Numbered from the stretch's first letter, positions 1-10,862 are shown. The stretch: DNA of 64,000 nt from Evernia prunastri (GCA_003184365.1 NKYR01000060.1:124001-188000); one strand, 5' to 3'. Notes: a model not told the origin generated them from the letters alone. Numbers and translations are program-made.

Positions 1-271
1 TTATTCGCAGAGTAGTAATTTAAAGTTATAATATTCAGTAAGATATTTGTTATCGACGATCGCACGAATAGATTTTTCGTATCTAAAGATTCTTATTAAA
101 TATAAAGCTTAATCTACGTTATAAAATTATATTCATATAGATTATTTAACGTAACGATATAAGTAATATAATAAGTAATATCGATATTTTTAGTGTATAT
201 CGCGTATATACTAAATATATATAGTGTTTAATTATTTATAGAAACGAGATTAAATAGAGTCACTCTCTTAC
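1..271. other. RIP-like AT-rich tract
   Basis: This stretch is very AT-rich, with most remaining C and G in CpG, which is typical of RIP-mutated repeats. No open coding sequence is supportable. Confidence 0.7.
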
Positions 272-370
272 TGTTACGGATATGGGCTGCATTAGGGTGA
301 TTCCGCTGTCTTGGCGGGGTCACACGCTCTTTTGGCGCATTGGATAGGGGGATGCACCCTATTCCATGAC
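272..370 (+). repeat. Head fragment of the tRNA-like repeat
   Basis: This ~99-bp piece starts TGTTACGGATATGGGC and is nearly identical to the minus-strand head of the tandem units at 51083-52128. It contains the A-box-like TGGCGCATTGG but stops before the B box. It sits unmutated between RIP-like AT-rich tracts. Its long open frame has no ATG and is not a gene. Confidence 0.75.
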
Positions 371-689
371 ACTTACGAAGTACGATTTAATATCTATATT
401 TTAAATAATCAAGATCGATTTTCGTTTTTTATACTCGTCTTACGCGAAATATATACTTATTATTTATTATATTTAATTAAGATATTTCAAGATATCGCAA
501 ATAATATTGTTGAGATTATTAAAAAATATGACTTGCTAAATTTGACTACGCGTAAGTTAAATATATATCACGTATAAACTAAGATATTAATTAATTTTAA
601 AACGTCTTATTATTTTATTATTTTTTTCAAATTTGAAATAAAAATACAAAAAAGACTCTTTTCGTGCGATTTATTAAAGTCTTAACATT
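371..689. other. RIP-like AT-rich tract
   Basis: AT-rich sequence between the tRNA-like fragment and the copia LTR. I see no gene. Confidence 0.65.
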
Positions 690-1850
690 TGTTGAAAAGA
701 GCGGTAGGACGAGGCCTAACCTCCTCGTGTGCAACCGAGGCGTAGACGGATTGGGACTAGCGTCCGCACTGCACTCTCATATGGCCTTGTGACCACCTGT
801 CCCTTCATTCTGTACGTACTTTAGTAGTAATGAAGGACAGTCACCACATGCCCGTTCAACAGGTTATGAGCCCGGGTTAGCGTAAGCTGCCTGTGGCTGT
901 CACGTCAAACGCTCGACCACGTTACCAGAGGGTAAAACGGCAGTAGAGAGGATCTACCTATCACCCTGTTAGAGAACAGGAAGACTGGAACGAGACCAGT
1001 ACTTACAATTACACCCAAAGTTCAAGCAGGTTGCCTCGGACACTCGGACACTTGTCAATCATGTCCGACTCGGCAACCAAATCCAATGCACGGCGACCCG
1101 TCGAAACCCTCACTCGCCAGATCCAGGAGCGATGGTTCAGACTCATGAAGCAGTGGCTCATCGGTGAGGGCCTTTGGGATGTAGTCGATCCAGACAATGC
1201 TCCCGACCCTCCTGTCTTCTCCAGAGATGGACCAATATTCCCCACCGCCGCAGCCAAGGCTGTAGAGAGCCCGGCATACGGCAAGAACCAGGAGTTCAAC
1301 GAGACCAACAAGAAACTCGATGCGAGAGCTCAATATCAGCTCGGTAACTGCATCGACGACGATGATGGAGAAATGGTTGCCGAAGAGACAAGGTCCAGAG
1401 GAATATGGAATAGACTTATCAAGAAGTACAAGAAGACACTCAAGACCGTAGGACGTCAATATCTTGCCGACCTTGTCAACTACAAGAAGTCCCCGGACAT
1501 GGACATTGAAGCCGCATACACCGAAATCACCAAGATGAGTCGCAAGGTTGTGGAGCTTCAGCCCGAGATGAAGGCCATGGCCCTTCCTACAGGACGCTTC
1601 CAGATCCTGCTTAAGTCCCTACCCGAAGACTACGACACACTTCGCGATGCCATCGATGGACAGAAAGATCCAGACCTCGAGGATTCATTTCAGAGGCTGC
1701 AAGAGAAGGAAGCTCAGCTGAAGGCCAAAGACAAGGAAGCGGCCATGTGGGCCAAGGACAATAATCGCAAGGGCGGTCATGATCGCGGTCGAGCCGCTCA
1801 GCGCCGTCCCCGTCTACGCCGCTCTACCAGCTCCAGCGGCAGTGAGCGCG
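690..1850 (+). mobile_element. Ty1/copia 5' arm (LTR, leader, gag), truncated
   Basis: The element starts TGTTGAAAAGAGCGG and runs through a leader into gag. Positions 690-1850 are the reverse complement of 4046-5206 with only a few differences and no visible indel, so the two 1161-bp arms form a large inverted repeat. At about 1850 the gag sequence joins abruptly to the opposite-strand pol of the second copy. The 3' end of the LTR cannot be set because no second direct LTR is present. Confidence 0.85.
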
Positions 1851-2032
1851 AAAAGCCAGCATGGCACGAACAATTTTGTCCCTATGTTCATCTCGTTCCT
1901 CCTCATCGGTGGAATCATGGCGCTTGCGCTTCGTGGCGACGTGCAGAAACTGCTGTGCCGTTCGGGGAGGGGATGTCAAAGATGCAAGCTTGGCGCGTGT
2001 CTGGACCGTCGATTCAGCTGTCAGTTCATTGA
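1061..2032 (+). pseudogene. Copia gag, 3'-truncated, fused to antisense pol sequence
   Basis: The ATG at 1061 opens a gag-like protein (MSDSATKSNARRP) nearly identical to the gag on the minus strand. It has the Ty1/copia gag appearance: helical, charged, with the pattern of an UBN2/Gag_pol capsid domain. True gag sequence stops near 1850. The remaining ~60 codons are read from the wrong strand of the adjoining pol fragment and are not a natural C-terminus. No CCHC zinc knuckle is visible. It is non-functional as it stands. Confidence 0.8.
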
Positions 2033-4117
2033 CTTCCTCCGGATCATACGGGTCTTCGGTATAAGGGACCTGTTCCTTGGGCGTGAGGGTGTTCGTATTG
2101 ACCGAAGCTGATTCCGCGGATCCGGCGACTATCGGCTCGGCATCGACGGCGATGACAGGGTTAGAGATAGGGTTAGGGATAGGGTTGTCGACGGCGATGA
2201 CAGGAGGGACAACGGCGCCTGGAACAGCGGCGACGACCTTACGTGGTCTTCCAACAGGACGCTTTTTAGGTGGTGCGTTGGGCGTGGCCATCTTTGGGGT
2301 TGGTTCGGGGGCCGGTTCCGTGAATCCGGCGATCACCGGCTCGGCACCAATGGCGATGACAGGAGAGACGATGGCGCCAGAAGCGGCGGCGGCGACCTTG
2401 CGTGGTCTTCCAACAGGACGTCTCTCAGGCAGTACGTTGGCCGTGGCCACTTTCAGGTTCAAGGGAGCACTCCCCCACTTTTGATTCTCCAGAAAGGTCA
2501 CCTTGTGATGCTTGATCACGTCTTGACGGTCCGGGGCCCAGATGTAGTAATGGGACGTCGTGTTCTCGTCGTATCCCATGAATACTCCGGGACGTCCTCG
2601 ATTGACGAGCTTGTCTGTCCTGCTTCCATCGGGTAGTGACTTGGTATCGACAGGCGAGTAGCACTTGCACCCCCATACGCGTAAATGGTCGATCGATGGC
2701 TTGATGTTTGTGAACGCTTCCATGGGAGTAGTCAACTCGTCTTTGATGATAGGGCCTGTAGCGACACGGTTTCGGACATGGGCGTCGGCATTGGCCGCCT
2801 CAGGCCAAAACTCCAGGGGTAAACCAGCGTCCTGAAGCATGGCTCTGATCTGGTTCTCAGTTGTTCGAATACCCGTTCAGCCACACCGTTCTGATTCGAG
2901 TTGTAGGCGACTGTGTATTCTGGCTCGATACCGATACTCGTACACCATGCATCAAGCGTGGACTTCAATTCGGTGGCATTGTCGCTACGCACCGCTTGCA
3001 GCTTGGCTGAACATTGCAATTCTGCTCTCAGCTTCCATTTGTCCAGAGCTGCAGGAGCATCGGAGCGTTCTCGCAGAGGTATGACCCATGTTCTTCGAGA
3101 GTAATTGTCTACGATCTCAAGGAAGTACTCATAGCCGAGTCTCGAGGTAGGAAGAGGTCCACAGATGTCAATGGATATCAGTGCAAGTATCCGAGGTCTT
3201 CTTTCGGCCAGGGTGCGATTCCGCTTGTTGGTCATCTTGGTAATTGCACATACTTCGCAGGGGTCAGTGGATTCTACGATGGGAATTGGTTTCTTGATGG
3301 TGGTGACTTTATGCAGATGTCTGAGCTTCGCGGAGCCTAAATGGTTGAGGCGCCGATGCCAAAGGTTGAACATGTCACGCTTCTTGGACGTTGAAAGGGC
3401 CTGAATCACCGCAGGGCCCGAATCGACGTTGAGCTCTTGAGGCTCAGAGTCCGACATGGACTCATCCGGAATAGTGGCAGCTGGCAATGCGGCAGAGACG
3501 AAGGACGCCGGTTCACTGTTTGAAGCTGTGACAGCCGCCAATGCAAACTCATCTAACGATGCCACTTTGTCTACTATGTAGATACCACCGCGGGCAGGAG
3601 CTCTAAGCACCTCGATGCCCTCCTTGGTATGTATGTACAAGCCATCGTTGTCGAAGCTCCCCCTAAGCCCGCATCTCGTGAAGCGCCGTCCAGACAGTAG
3701 GTTAACCCCTAGATCGGGGACGTAAAGAACCTCTGTAAGGCGACATTCGCCATTAACCTTCATAACCACCGTCCCACATTGATCTGAGCACAACTTCCCC
3801 CCTCCGACCTTAATCGTACGCCTTTTAATTGATTTTAGAGGCCCGCTAAAGAGTCGGAGTTGGTCAGTCATGTGGGACGTGGCGCCGGTGTCTGCGATCC
3901 AATCGGATTTAGGGATGGTACTGACCAGTTCCTTGGATAGGGCAGCAATCTCCAACATGTCCTCCTCGTTGTCGGAGTCGATGTCAACGGACTCGGCGCT
4001 GCTGGTCGNACTTGGACTTGTCGTGTCGACGATCACGGTGGGGACCGCGCTCACTGCCGCTGGAGCTGGTAGAGCGGCGTAGACGGGGACGGCGCTGAGC
4101 GGCTCGACCGCGATCAT
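1824..4117 (-). pseudogene. Copia pol: protease and integrase, frameshifted
   Basis: The first frame (4117-2732) shows an aspartic protease motif (WIADTGATSHM), the gag-pre-integrase HxxxxH zinc-binding region (LWHRRLNHLG) and the integrase core (IDICGPLP, VRSDNAT, NQNGVAE). A one-base shift near 2840-2850 moves the integrase tail into a second frame (2840-1824) that continues MLQDAGLPLEFWPEA and HLRVWGCKCY. That frame ends in a long linker holding two RPVGRPRK motifs, which resemble AT-hooks. The sequence then stops at the junction near 1851, before RT. The shift and the truncation both disable it. Confidence 0.85.
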
Positions 4118-5206
4118 GACCGCCCTTGCGATTATTGTCCTTGGCCCACATGGCCGCTTCCTTGTCTTTGGCCTTCAGCTGAGCTTCCTTCTCTTGCAGC
4201 CTCTGAAATGAATCCTCGAGGTCTGGATCTTTCTGTCCATCGATGGCATCGCGAAGTGTGTCGTAGTCTTCGGGTAGGGACTTAAGCAGGATCTGGAAGC
4301 GTCCTGTAGGAAGGGCCATGGCCTTCATCTCGGGCTGAAGCTCCACAACCTTGCGACTCATCTTGGTGATTTCGGTGTATGCGGCTTCAATGTCCATGTC
4401 CGGGGACTTCTTGTAGTTGACAAGGTCGGCAAGATATTGACGTCCTACGGTCTTGAGTGTCTTCTTGTACTTCTTGATAAGTCTATTCCATATTCCTCTG
4501 GACCTTGTCTCTTCGGCAACCATTTCTCCATCATCGTCGTCGATGCAGTTACCGAGCTGATATTGAGCTCTCGCATCGAGTTTCTTGTTGGTCTCGTTGA
4601 ACTCCTGGTTCTTGCCGTACGCCGGGCTCTCTACAGCCTTGGCTGCGGCGGTGGGGAATATTGGTCCATCTCTGGAGAAGACAGGAGGGTCGGGAGCATT
4701 GTCTGGATCGACTACATCCCAAAGGCCCTCACCGATGAGCCACTGCTTCATGAGTCTGAACCATCGCTCCTGGATCTGGCGAGTGAGGGTTTCGACGGGT
4801 CGCCGTGCATTGGATTTGGTTGCCGAGTCGGACATGATTGACAAGTGTCCGAGTGTCCGAGGCAACCTGCTTGAACTTTGGGTGTAATTGTAAGTACTGG
4901 TCTCGTTCCAGTCTTCCTGTTCTCTAACAGGGTGATAGGTAGATCCTCTCTACTGCCGTTTTACCCTCTGGTAACGTGGTCGAGCGTTTGACGTGACAGC
5001 CACAGGCAGCTTACGCTAACCCGGGCTCATAACCTGTTTAACGGGCATGTGGTGACTGTCCTTCATTACTACTAAAGTACGTACAGAATGAAGGGACAGG
5101 TGGTCACAAGGCCATATGAGAGTGCAGTGCGGACGCTAGTCCCAATCCGTCTACGCCTCGGTTGCACACGAGGAGGTTAGGCCTCGTCCTACCGCTCTTT
5201 TCAACA
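1851..5206 (-). mobile_element. Ty1/copia element lacking RT, RNase H and 3' LTR
   Basis: On the minus strand the order from 5206 is LTR/leader, gag, protease, integrase and a proline- and alanine-rich linker, ending at 1851 before any reverse transcriptase. The protease-then-integrase order before RT is diagnostic of Ty1/copia. An N at 4010 and a frameshift near 2840 interrupt it. The missing RT, RNase H and 3' LTR make it a dead copy. Confidence 0.9.
3984..4835 (-). CDS. Copia gag
   Basis: The ATG at 4835 begins MSDSATKSNARRP. The frame is open to 3984 and overlaps the pol frame, which opens with an ATG at 4117 in a different frame. The last ~40 codons, after the SSSGSER stretch, lie in this overlap and cross the N at 4010. 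Either the overlap is a programmed gag/pol shift or the pol frame marks a small indel; sequence alone does not decide. The protein has no zinc knuckle. It is identical in nearly all positions to the plus-strand copy at 1061. Confidence 0.75.
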   Translation of the reverse strand: MSDSATKSNARRPVETLTRQIQERWFRLMKQWLIGEGLWDVVDPDNAPDPPVFSRDGPIFPTAAAKAVESPAYGKNQEFNETNKKLDARAQYQLGNCIDDDDGEMVAEETRSRGIWNRLIKKYKKTLKTVGRQYLADLVNYKKSPDMDIEAAYTEITKMSRKVVELQPEMKAMALPTGRFQILLKSLPEDYDTLRDAIDGQKDPDLEDSFQRLQEKEAQLKAKDKEAAMWAKDNNRKGGHDRGRAAQRRPRLRRSTSSSGSERGPHRDRRHDKSKXDQQRRVR

Positions 5207-5225
5207 CTTTTTAATATAGATTTAC

Positions 5226-5451
5226 TGTTGGTTTCACATAGGTGTGATTGTCCAGTTACTTATCACTACTTGCATATGCATAGTCTTGATAATTGTAAAT
5301 GTAGATGCATTGCTAAGAGGTGCAGGCGAAGAGGCAAGATATACCTCTTCGCTTAGCTAGTGTGTGTGCCTAGTGTTGCGCTAGGCGCGCAGTCAACTAT
5401 CACCAGCCTCTACTGTGCTATGAACATAGATGCTATTAATGCATACTAACA
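5226..5451. mobile_element. Solo LTR, TSD TTTAC
   Basis: This 226-bp unit starts TGTTGG and ends CTAACA. It is flanked by perfect 5-bp repeats TTTAC at 5221-5225 and 5452-5456. It is much less AT-rich than its surroundings. No second copy was found in the window. Confidence 0.75.
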
Positions 5452-5504
5452 TTTACTTTATAAAGATTAAATTTTAAATTTTTTTTTCTTTCGACGTATT
5501 AAAA

Positions 5505-5650
5505 AGATTTAAATAAAATTCTACTATAATATTCTATATAGAAGAAATGTTATTCTAAATATAAATGTGTAAGTGCGCTAGACTTAGTTAGATCTAGCGA
5601 CGTTCGCGAAGAAGCTTAAAGTAAAGATAGAGGCTAAGAGCGTGATATTA
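5505..5650 (-). repeat. RIP-mutated relic of the gypsy LTR
   Basis: This stretch aligns base by base with the gypsy LTR at about 45655-45790. Nearly all differences are G to A or C to T in the relic, for example GATGTTCTATGTAG against AATATTCTATATAG. It is an older, RIP-damaged copy of that LTR lying in AT-rich DNA. Confidence 0.75.
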
Positions 5651-5772
5651 TATGTATAATTTAGAATATTTTATATCAACTCTATTTTATTATTCTATAT
5701 ATATATATATTAATTATATCTTTATATTTTCTTTATTAAGATAAAGAATATAAATTAATAAAACTTAAAACC

Positions 5773-5915
5773 TGTTGAAAGTGCACTCAGCACCTAGTGG
5801 TTTCAGGGTCTAGCCCTATGGTCTTGGCATCAGAGTTTTCTTTCCACCGTGTACATTACCTATTACACTCCTTAGATTCTTCATACATGCCTACTGCGCA
5901 CCTCGTTTCTCAACA
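5773..5915. mobile_element. Solo LTR, TSD AAACC
   Basis: This 143-bp unit starts TGTTGAAAG and ends CTCAACA. Perfect 5-bp duplications AAACC lie at 5768-5772 and 5916-5920. It is not RIP-mutated although both flanks are. Confidence 0.75.
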
Positions 5916-6061
5916 AAACCATTAAAATATAATTTAATAAATATTTCTTAAGAATTCTTCGAGGAAAATTATTCAAAAGAAACTCTAAAGGTAAAGAGGA
6001 AAAAATTAAAATCTCGTATAATCTCTTAAAGCCTCACTCTCTTATTTTTGTTGTTTTTTTT

Positions 6062-6083
6062 NCCCCCCCCCCCCCCCCCCCCC
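6062..6083. other. N plus poly-C run at a contig join
   Basis: A T-run, one N and about 21 C residues mark a probable assembly join rather than biology. Sequence composition changes from AT-rich to balanced just after it. Confidence 0.6.
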
Positions 6084-6749
6084 TCCCTCGATACCCGAAG
6101 AAAACCCTTCGAAGAAAATCATCTGAGATGAAGAGAATGCAACAAGGTGTACTGACTATTCTTCCGCCCGACTGCCTTGTCGCTCTCGAGGTAGAGTAAG
6201 CGAATCGACAAGGAACATGGTCAGAATATGCGTATATACAATGGGTCCAATACCTTCAACATCGGTACTGTTGAGGGCGCAGATACCTAAGTGCTTCCAG
6301 GGGGCCGGAGGGTGAAGATACCAGTTGGGCAGTGAATAGGTTTATCTAAACATTCGAGAGGCAGGAACCCCGAGTTTGGTCGTTGGTAGCCAGTGGCCAT
6401 GATGACGGGCCCTCTACCGAACATTACCTAGCCGGTGAAAGCAAAGACCGTTCTCTTCAAAATGCCCGACCTTGCTACGTAGCCATTTCGGTTTGCCAGA
6501 ACGAATCACAGTAAACAAGGCGCTATTAACTAGGAGCATCCGTGAAGATACCTTTATCTGTTGGCCCCAGTTCTTCAAGGTCGCGGTAAAAGTACCTGCA
6601 AAGGAAAACCTCAATGCCTCTACACACTCATAAATTGTGCAAACTCCAATCGTCCCTCACTGTTTACGTATTGCCAGGATTCGCAACAAACCGTGCCTGG
6701 CTTTCGACACTGTTTCATTGCTATGGCCGGTACCAGATCTTATCCCAAT
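6084..6749. other. Unassigned region downstream of the P450 gene
   Basis: Normal base composition follows the poly-C run. Short open frames exist on both strands, but none shows a recognisable domain, a convincing intron or an ATG with a long frame. It probably includes the P450 3' UTR. Confidence 0.4.
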
Positions 6750-8565
6750 CTATCCCGTCCTCCGTTCAATGCGCACCTTGACGTCCTCCTGCCGCACGCT
6801 GAGCGTAGTAATTATCGTCCAGTCCTTCTCCGGATTGACCAGCTCCATCTGCCCGTACCCCACATTAGCGAAAAACTTAAGGAGTACAACCACAGCTAAA
6901 CTTACCTTGAATGTCCTCATCAAACTAGGTACCAATTTGTACATCTCCCTCGCACTGATATTCTTTCCAAGACACAGATGGTTCCCCGCTCCGAAATGAA
7001 GCATCGATTTTTCCATCAAGCGAACCTGCTCCTCGCTGGCCTCTAGCCATCGCTCCGGCCGGAAAGTTTGGGCGTCTTCCCCGAAGACTTCTTTGTTGCG
7101 ATGGATCGCCCACGAGCTGACGCCTACCACTGTGCCTCCCGGAATCTGCTCGCCTGCGATGTTAGCGCCAGCAGGAGGCACCACGCGCTCCAGGTTGACG
7201 GCGGAGGCCGGGTGTATCCGAAAGGTTTCTTGGATGCAGGCGTGCATGTAGTGAAGCTTTTGAGCTGTGGTGAAGTCGACGTCACATTTTAGAGAGGAGA
7301 GGTCTCGTGCAGGGAGTTGGGTGTCGAGTTCGTGTTGAAGTTTAGCGTAGCAGGCGGGGTTTTTCAGGAGGTAGTAGAAGAGTGCCGTCAGTGTTATGGA
7401 ACTATGAATGAGGAATACATTAGCTGAGTTTTACTGCAGCGATGAATGGGATTGGGGACCGGGGGTGGTCCTTGCATTGTTTCTGCTCCAGCGAGAATCA
7501 TCGTCAGGCTTATGTTCAGGACTTCTCTCTCGGTCATGAATTTTGGATGCGTCTCTCTGGCCTTAAGGAAATTGTCGAGAAGGTCCTTAAATTCTTGGGT
7601 CTCAGAGTCTTTTTTTGTACTGGATTCGTTGATTCTAGCTCTCATGCGTTTGGCGACGAAGGATCCAAGTGGAAAGGTGCCGGCTTGGTAGAAACCTTGC
7701 CTTTCGAGCCATAGTAGGACAGGGTTATGCCGAAGGAACTTGTCCCCAAAGGGCCACGCGCCCATCTGGTAATGTTATGTTAAAGGATCGTTCTTTATAT
7801 GGCAAATTAATGGAAGACCTTACAACGGACCCATAAACTGCGGCCTTCTGCACGTAGAGGTTGATCCCTTGCGAGTCGAAGCCCGATTCCATGAATCCGT
7901 AGCACGAGCCATAAGTTAACTGACCAATAACATCGAAAGAGAAGTAGAGCAACCAATCTGCAAGATCAATAACACCCTCAGGGCCCTTTTTACCCGTAAA
8001 TCTGACGTTCCATTGTTCCAAGAAAAGATCGACAGTCTTATCAATGAGCTGTTCATAGCCCGCGGAGGCGCTGGCAGTGAAAAAGGGATTGATGGCCTTG
8101 CGAAGAGCGTTATGCCATGGAATGTTAGCGCTTGAGAATAGGGTACGCGCGCTTTCGCCGCGTATAACGGCAGCTTGGACGGGATAGAAGCCGGACTAGA
8201 TAGGGTGAGCAAAGAACAACCAAGATCCTCTGGGAACAGGCTCAGCAAGTGCGGACCTTATTCCAAGCCTTACCCGGACCATAAATGTCCTTGATCGCTT
8301 CTGGCTTCGCGAAAGAAATGATGTTAGGGCCCACTCGAACGATTTCGCCGTATTTTTCGTGAAGATCAACCATTGGAGGTTTGTACATGTTGGAATAAGA
8401 GTGGAAAACTCTCCACAAGTCGGTGAATGAAGCTAGGAAGGGACCATTGTATTTGGAAATTCCTTTTCTATATCGGAAGAAGAGTAGTCTCGCAGCCGCC
8501 AGAGCAACTAAGCACAAGATCCAGACCTCAACGGGGGTAGATGCCAAGGAAGCCGTTAGGAACAT
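6750..8565 (-). CDS. Cytochrome P450 monooxygenase, five exons
   Basis: This is a membrane-anchored haem-thiolate monooxygenase, expected at the ER and using electrons from CPR. I read exons 8565-8257, 8195-7824, 7765-7476, 7401-6906 and 6848-6750; all phases agree and give 521 residues. An N-terminal membrane anchor (residues ~10-30) precedes the catalytic domain. Motifs are the I-helix AGAET, ETFR (ExxR, ~381), FRPERW (~430) and the haem loop FGAGNHLCLG with Cys near 466. That loop has His where Arg is usual. Intron 3 (7402-7475) starts GC rather than GT. The N-terminal sequence recalls pisatin demethylase/benzoate hydroxylase-type fungal P450s, but family and substrate are unproven. The gene is intact although repeats surround it, and no biosynthetic partner genes are nearby. 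Confidence 0.9.
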
Positions 8566-8610
8566 GGTGACCTAAGTGACTGTAGAGGGTGCGAGATGTT
8601 AACAAAAATA

Positions 8611-8853
8611 CTCAAGCCGGTTTTTAGTCTTGGGACACTGGAGTCAGGTTGCCCAAGACCACCATTTCACAAATTGATAACGAGGACGAATCCAAAGATG
8701 CTTTTGACTATAGATTTATCAGGATTTATCAGAAGAAGAACTTCTATACCAAAAACATTTTCATTGATCGTTTGTTCGAGAATTTATATAGGATAAAGAA
8801 CGAGCGCCTTTTCTCAAATGGGCCAAGTGTCACAAGACTAAAAACCGGCCTGA
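8611..8853. mobile_element. Small TIR element (MITE-like)
   Basis: Near-perfect terminal inverted repeats of ~31 bp (left CTCAAGCCGGTTTTTAGTCT, right end complementary with about four differences) bound a 243-bp AT-rich unit without a credible ORF. It lies 45 bp upstream of the P450 start codon. A target duplication is not obvious, so the ends may be a few bases off. Confidence 0.65.
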
Positions 8854-9589
8854 GCACCTTACAAGATGGGAATTAGGACCCAAATAAAATTACCTTTTTT
8901 TTTTTTGCTATCGAGGTTACGAAGCCGCTCATGCAAAGTGCAAAGGTAAGTAGGGGCCAGGACTGTTTTGCCGGGGCATTGGTATATGTTAAGCTTTGTT
9001 GCTACAGTAGAATTTTTCGGGGAGAAGAGGTGGATCGGACTCGGACTCGGGCTCGGACGATTCGGGCTTCGCAGGATTCGGCGGCGATCTCGAATTACAT
9101 AGCGTTATTCGGAAGGTTGCCCCATTGTATGGGTCTCTGGTGATCGACAGACTCTTTCACCCTTCAGCTAGCTGCGCGCGAATATCAGCATCTTGCACCG
9201 AAGTGGGAGCCGCAGCGCCGGAGTTAAGGTCTCTACCTACACCCTTCCATGTCTGTCCTCTATATCCACCGCAGGACGCACGCTTGCCATAGCGTGAGCT
9301 TAACGACCCGACTACGACATCATCTTGAAGGCTTGATCCAATCGAATTGGGACTCGTGCTTGTTATCGTTTGGTGGTGTTCATTCCAACCTGACATGGCC
9401 AAAACTCCTTGCTGCTTGAACCCAGGCAATCAAGTGGCAATTGACATTTTGCCCAGACGTTTTAGCGCAATGCACCAATCCATGGGAGATATAGTGGTCT
9501 CAACCAGCGTCATCACCTCACCCCAATCGCTACAGTTTAGCTGTGAGCTAGTGAGACCGAGACTGAAATAGAGTGCGAGGCGGCCTTTT
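8854..9589. other. Unassigned region with one small ORF
   Basis: The composition is balanced. A minus-strand frame at 9157-9393 (from the first ATG, MSGWNEHHQ) could encode 78 residues rich in Gly and Ser, but nothing supports it as a gene. A short CGGACT-type repeat occurs near 9035. Confidence 0.35.
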
Positions 9590-10862
9590 TTGTCGAGATT
9601 ATCAATACGAGCGAGCTATGATATATAGTTTATCTTTTTTCAATTTTCGCTTTTTATCGTTTATCTTCTCGTCGTATTTATAATTCTAAATAGTAGAGAT
9701 ATATATTTATTATTTAAGCGATACTAGTAAAATAATAACTAATATAGAAAGATCGAGATAGAAAGATTTAAATCGATAGATTTAAGCGATGAGACGCTTT
9801 AATATACACGAAAAAGAAATTATCTTCGTTCGTTAAAAGCGAAGCTAAGCTATAGCGTAAACGATAAAATACGAAATAACGAATAAAAGATTCGCTTTTA
9901 TCGTTAATTTTAGTTATAGACGAAAGTAAGTAGATTAAAAGACGAAGAGAATAAAAGATATAGTAAAGTAATTTCGAAGGTAAAGATTATTAATAAAACG
10001 TCTTATATAAAGATTAAAGTATAACGATCGACGATAATCGATAGAAGTTACATAGATAATTAAGAGAATTAGTATAAATTTCTATAATAAGAGAAGAAGC
10101 GAATAAACGATAGAAAGATGTAAAAGAAAGTTATAGAAGAAAGTAGAAGAATAGCGAGAGATATAGATCTTTATATCTTGAAGAAAGCGACGAGTAAAAC
10201 GATATTGAGTATCTTGTTCGAAGAGGTTACGTTAAATTTGACGAGGTCGTGCTTGACTCGAAAGTAGAAAAGAGCGAATATTTTGTTAAAACGTAGATTA
10301 TTTATAAAGTTTTTAGAGTAATTAACGTAAATAATCTAAAGATTATATATGTATTTAAATTAAATAAAGCGAAAATTATTAATTTATATAAAACGACGAA
10401 TAATTAACTTACTATTAGCGATTTTTTATTATTTTAATATTTTTTTATTAATATAATCTTTTAAATAAAAAGATTTAATTATTAAAATTTTAAGATAATA
10501 AAAAAAGTTTATATAGTTAATCTTTTTCTTAAATTTATATATATTATTATTAAATTTCATAAAAATTAGAATTTTTACTTTTTATCGCGAAAAGATATAA
10601 AGATTTTTAATAAGTTTTAATATTTTATTTAATTAAATATAAATAGTTACTTCGAGCGAGTTAAATAATAAAGTAAGATTAATTGATTTTATAATTAAAA
10701 CAACGTTAATATATAAATTCTCGCTATTTAAAACTTTCTTTATCTTATAAAAAAACTTTATATAATTTTTTTATAAACGCGATTATTATATAAAAAATTA
10801 ATTTTCGCTTAAATTCTAAATATCTATTAAGATTTTCTTTTTCAGATATTAAAATAATATAC
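9590..10862. other. RIP-like AT-rich tract
   Basis: This long AT-rich tract has C and G mostly in CpG. It is purine-biased on the plus strand between ~9720 and 10300, consistent with a strongly mutated repeat. No ORF survives. Confidence 0.7.

Noticed and set aside
311..577. Open frame of ~88 codons at the left edge
   Set aside because: It starts at TTG, begins inside the tRNA-like repeat and continues into RIP-mutated AT-rich DNA.
2077..2484. Ala/Thr/Gly-rich plus-strand frame
   Set aside because: It is the antisense of the repetitive linker in copia pol.
6062..6083. Poly-C run as a telomere or G-quadruplex signal
   Set aside because: It abuts an N and a composition break, with no TTAGGG-type repeat; a contig end is more likely.
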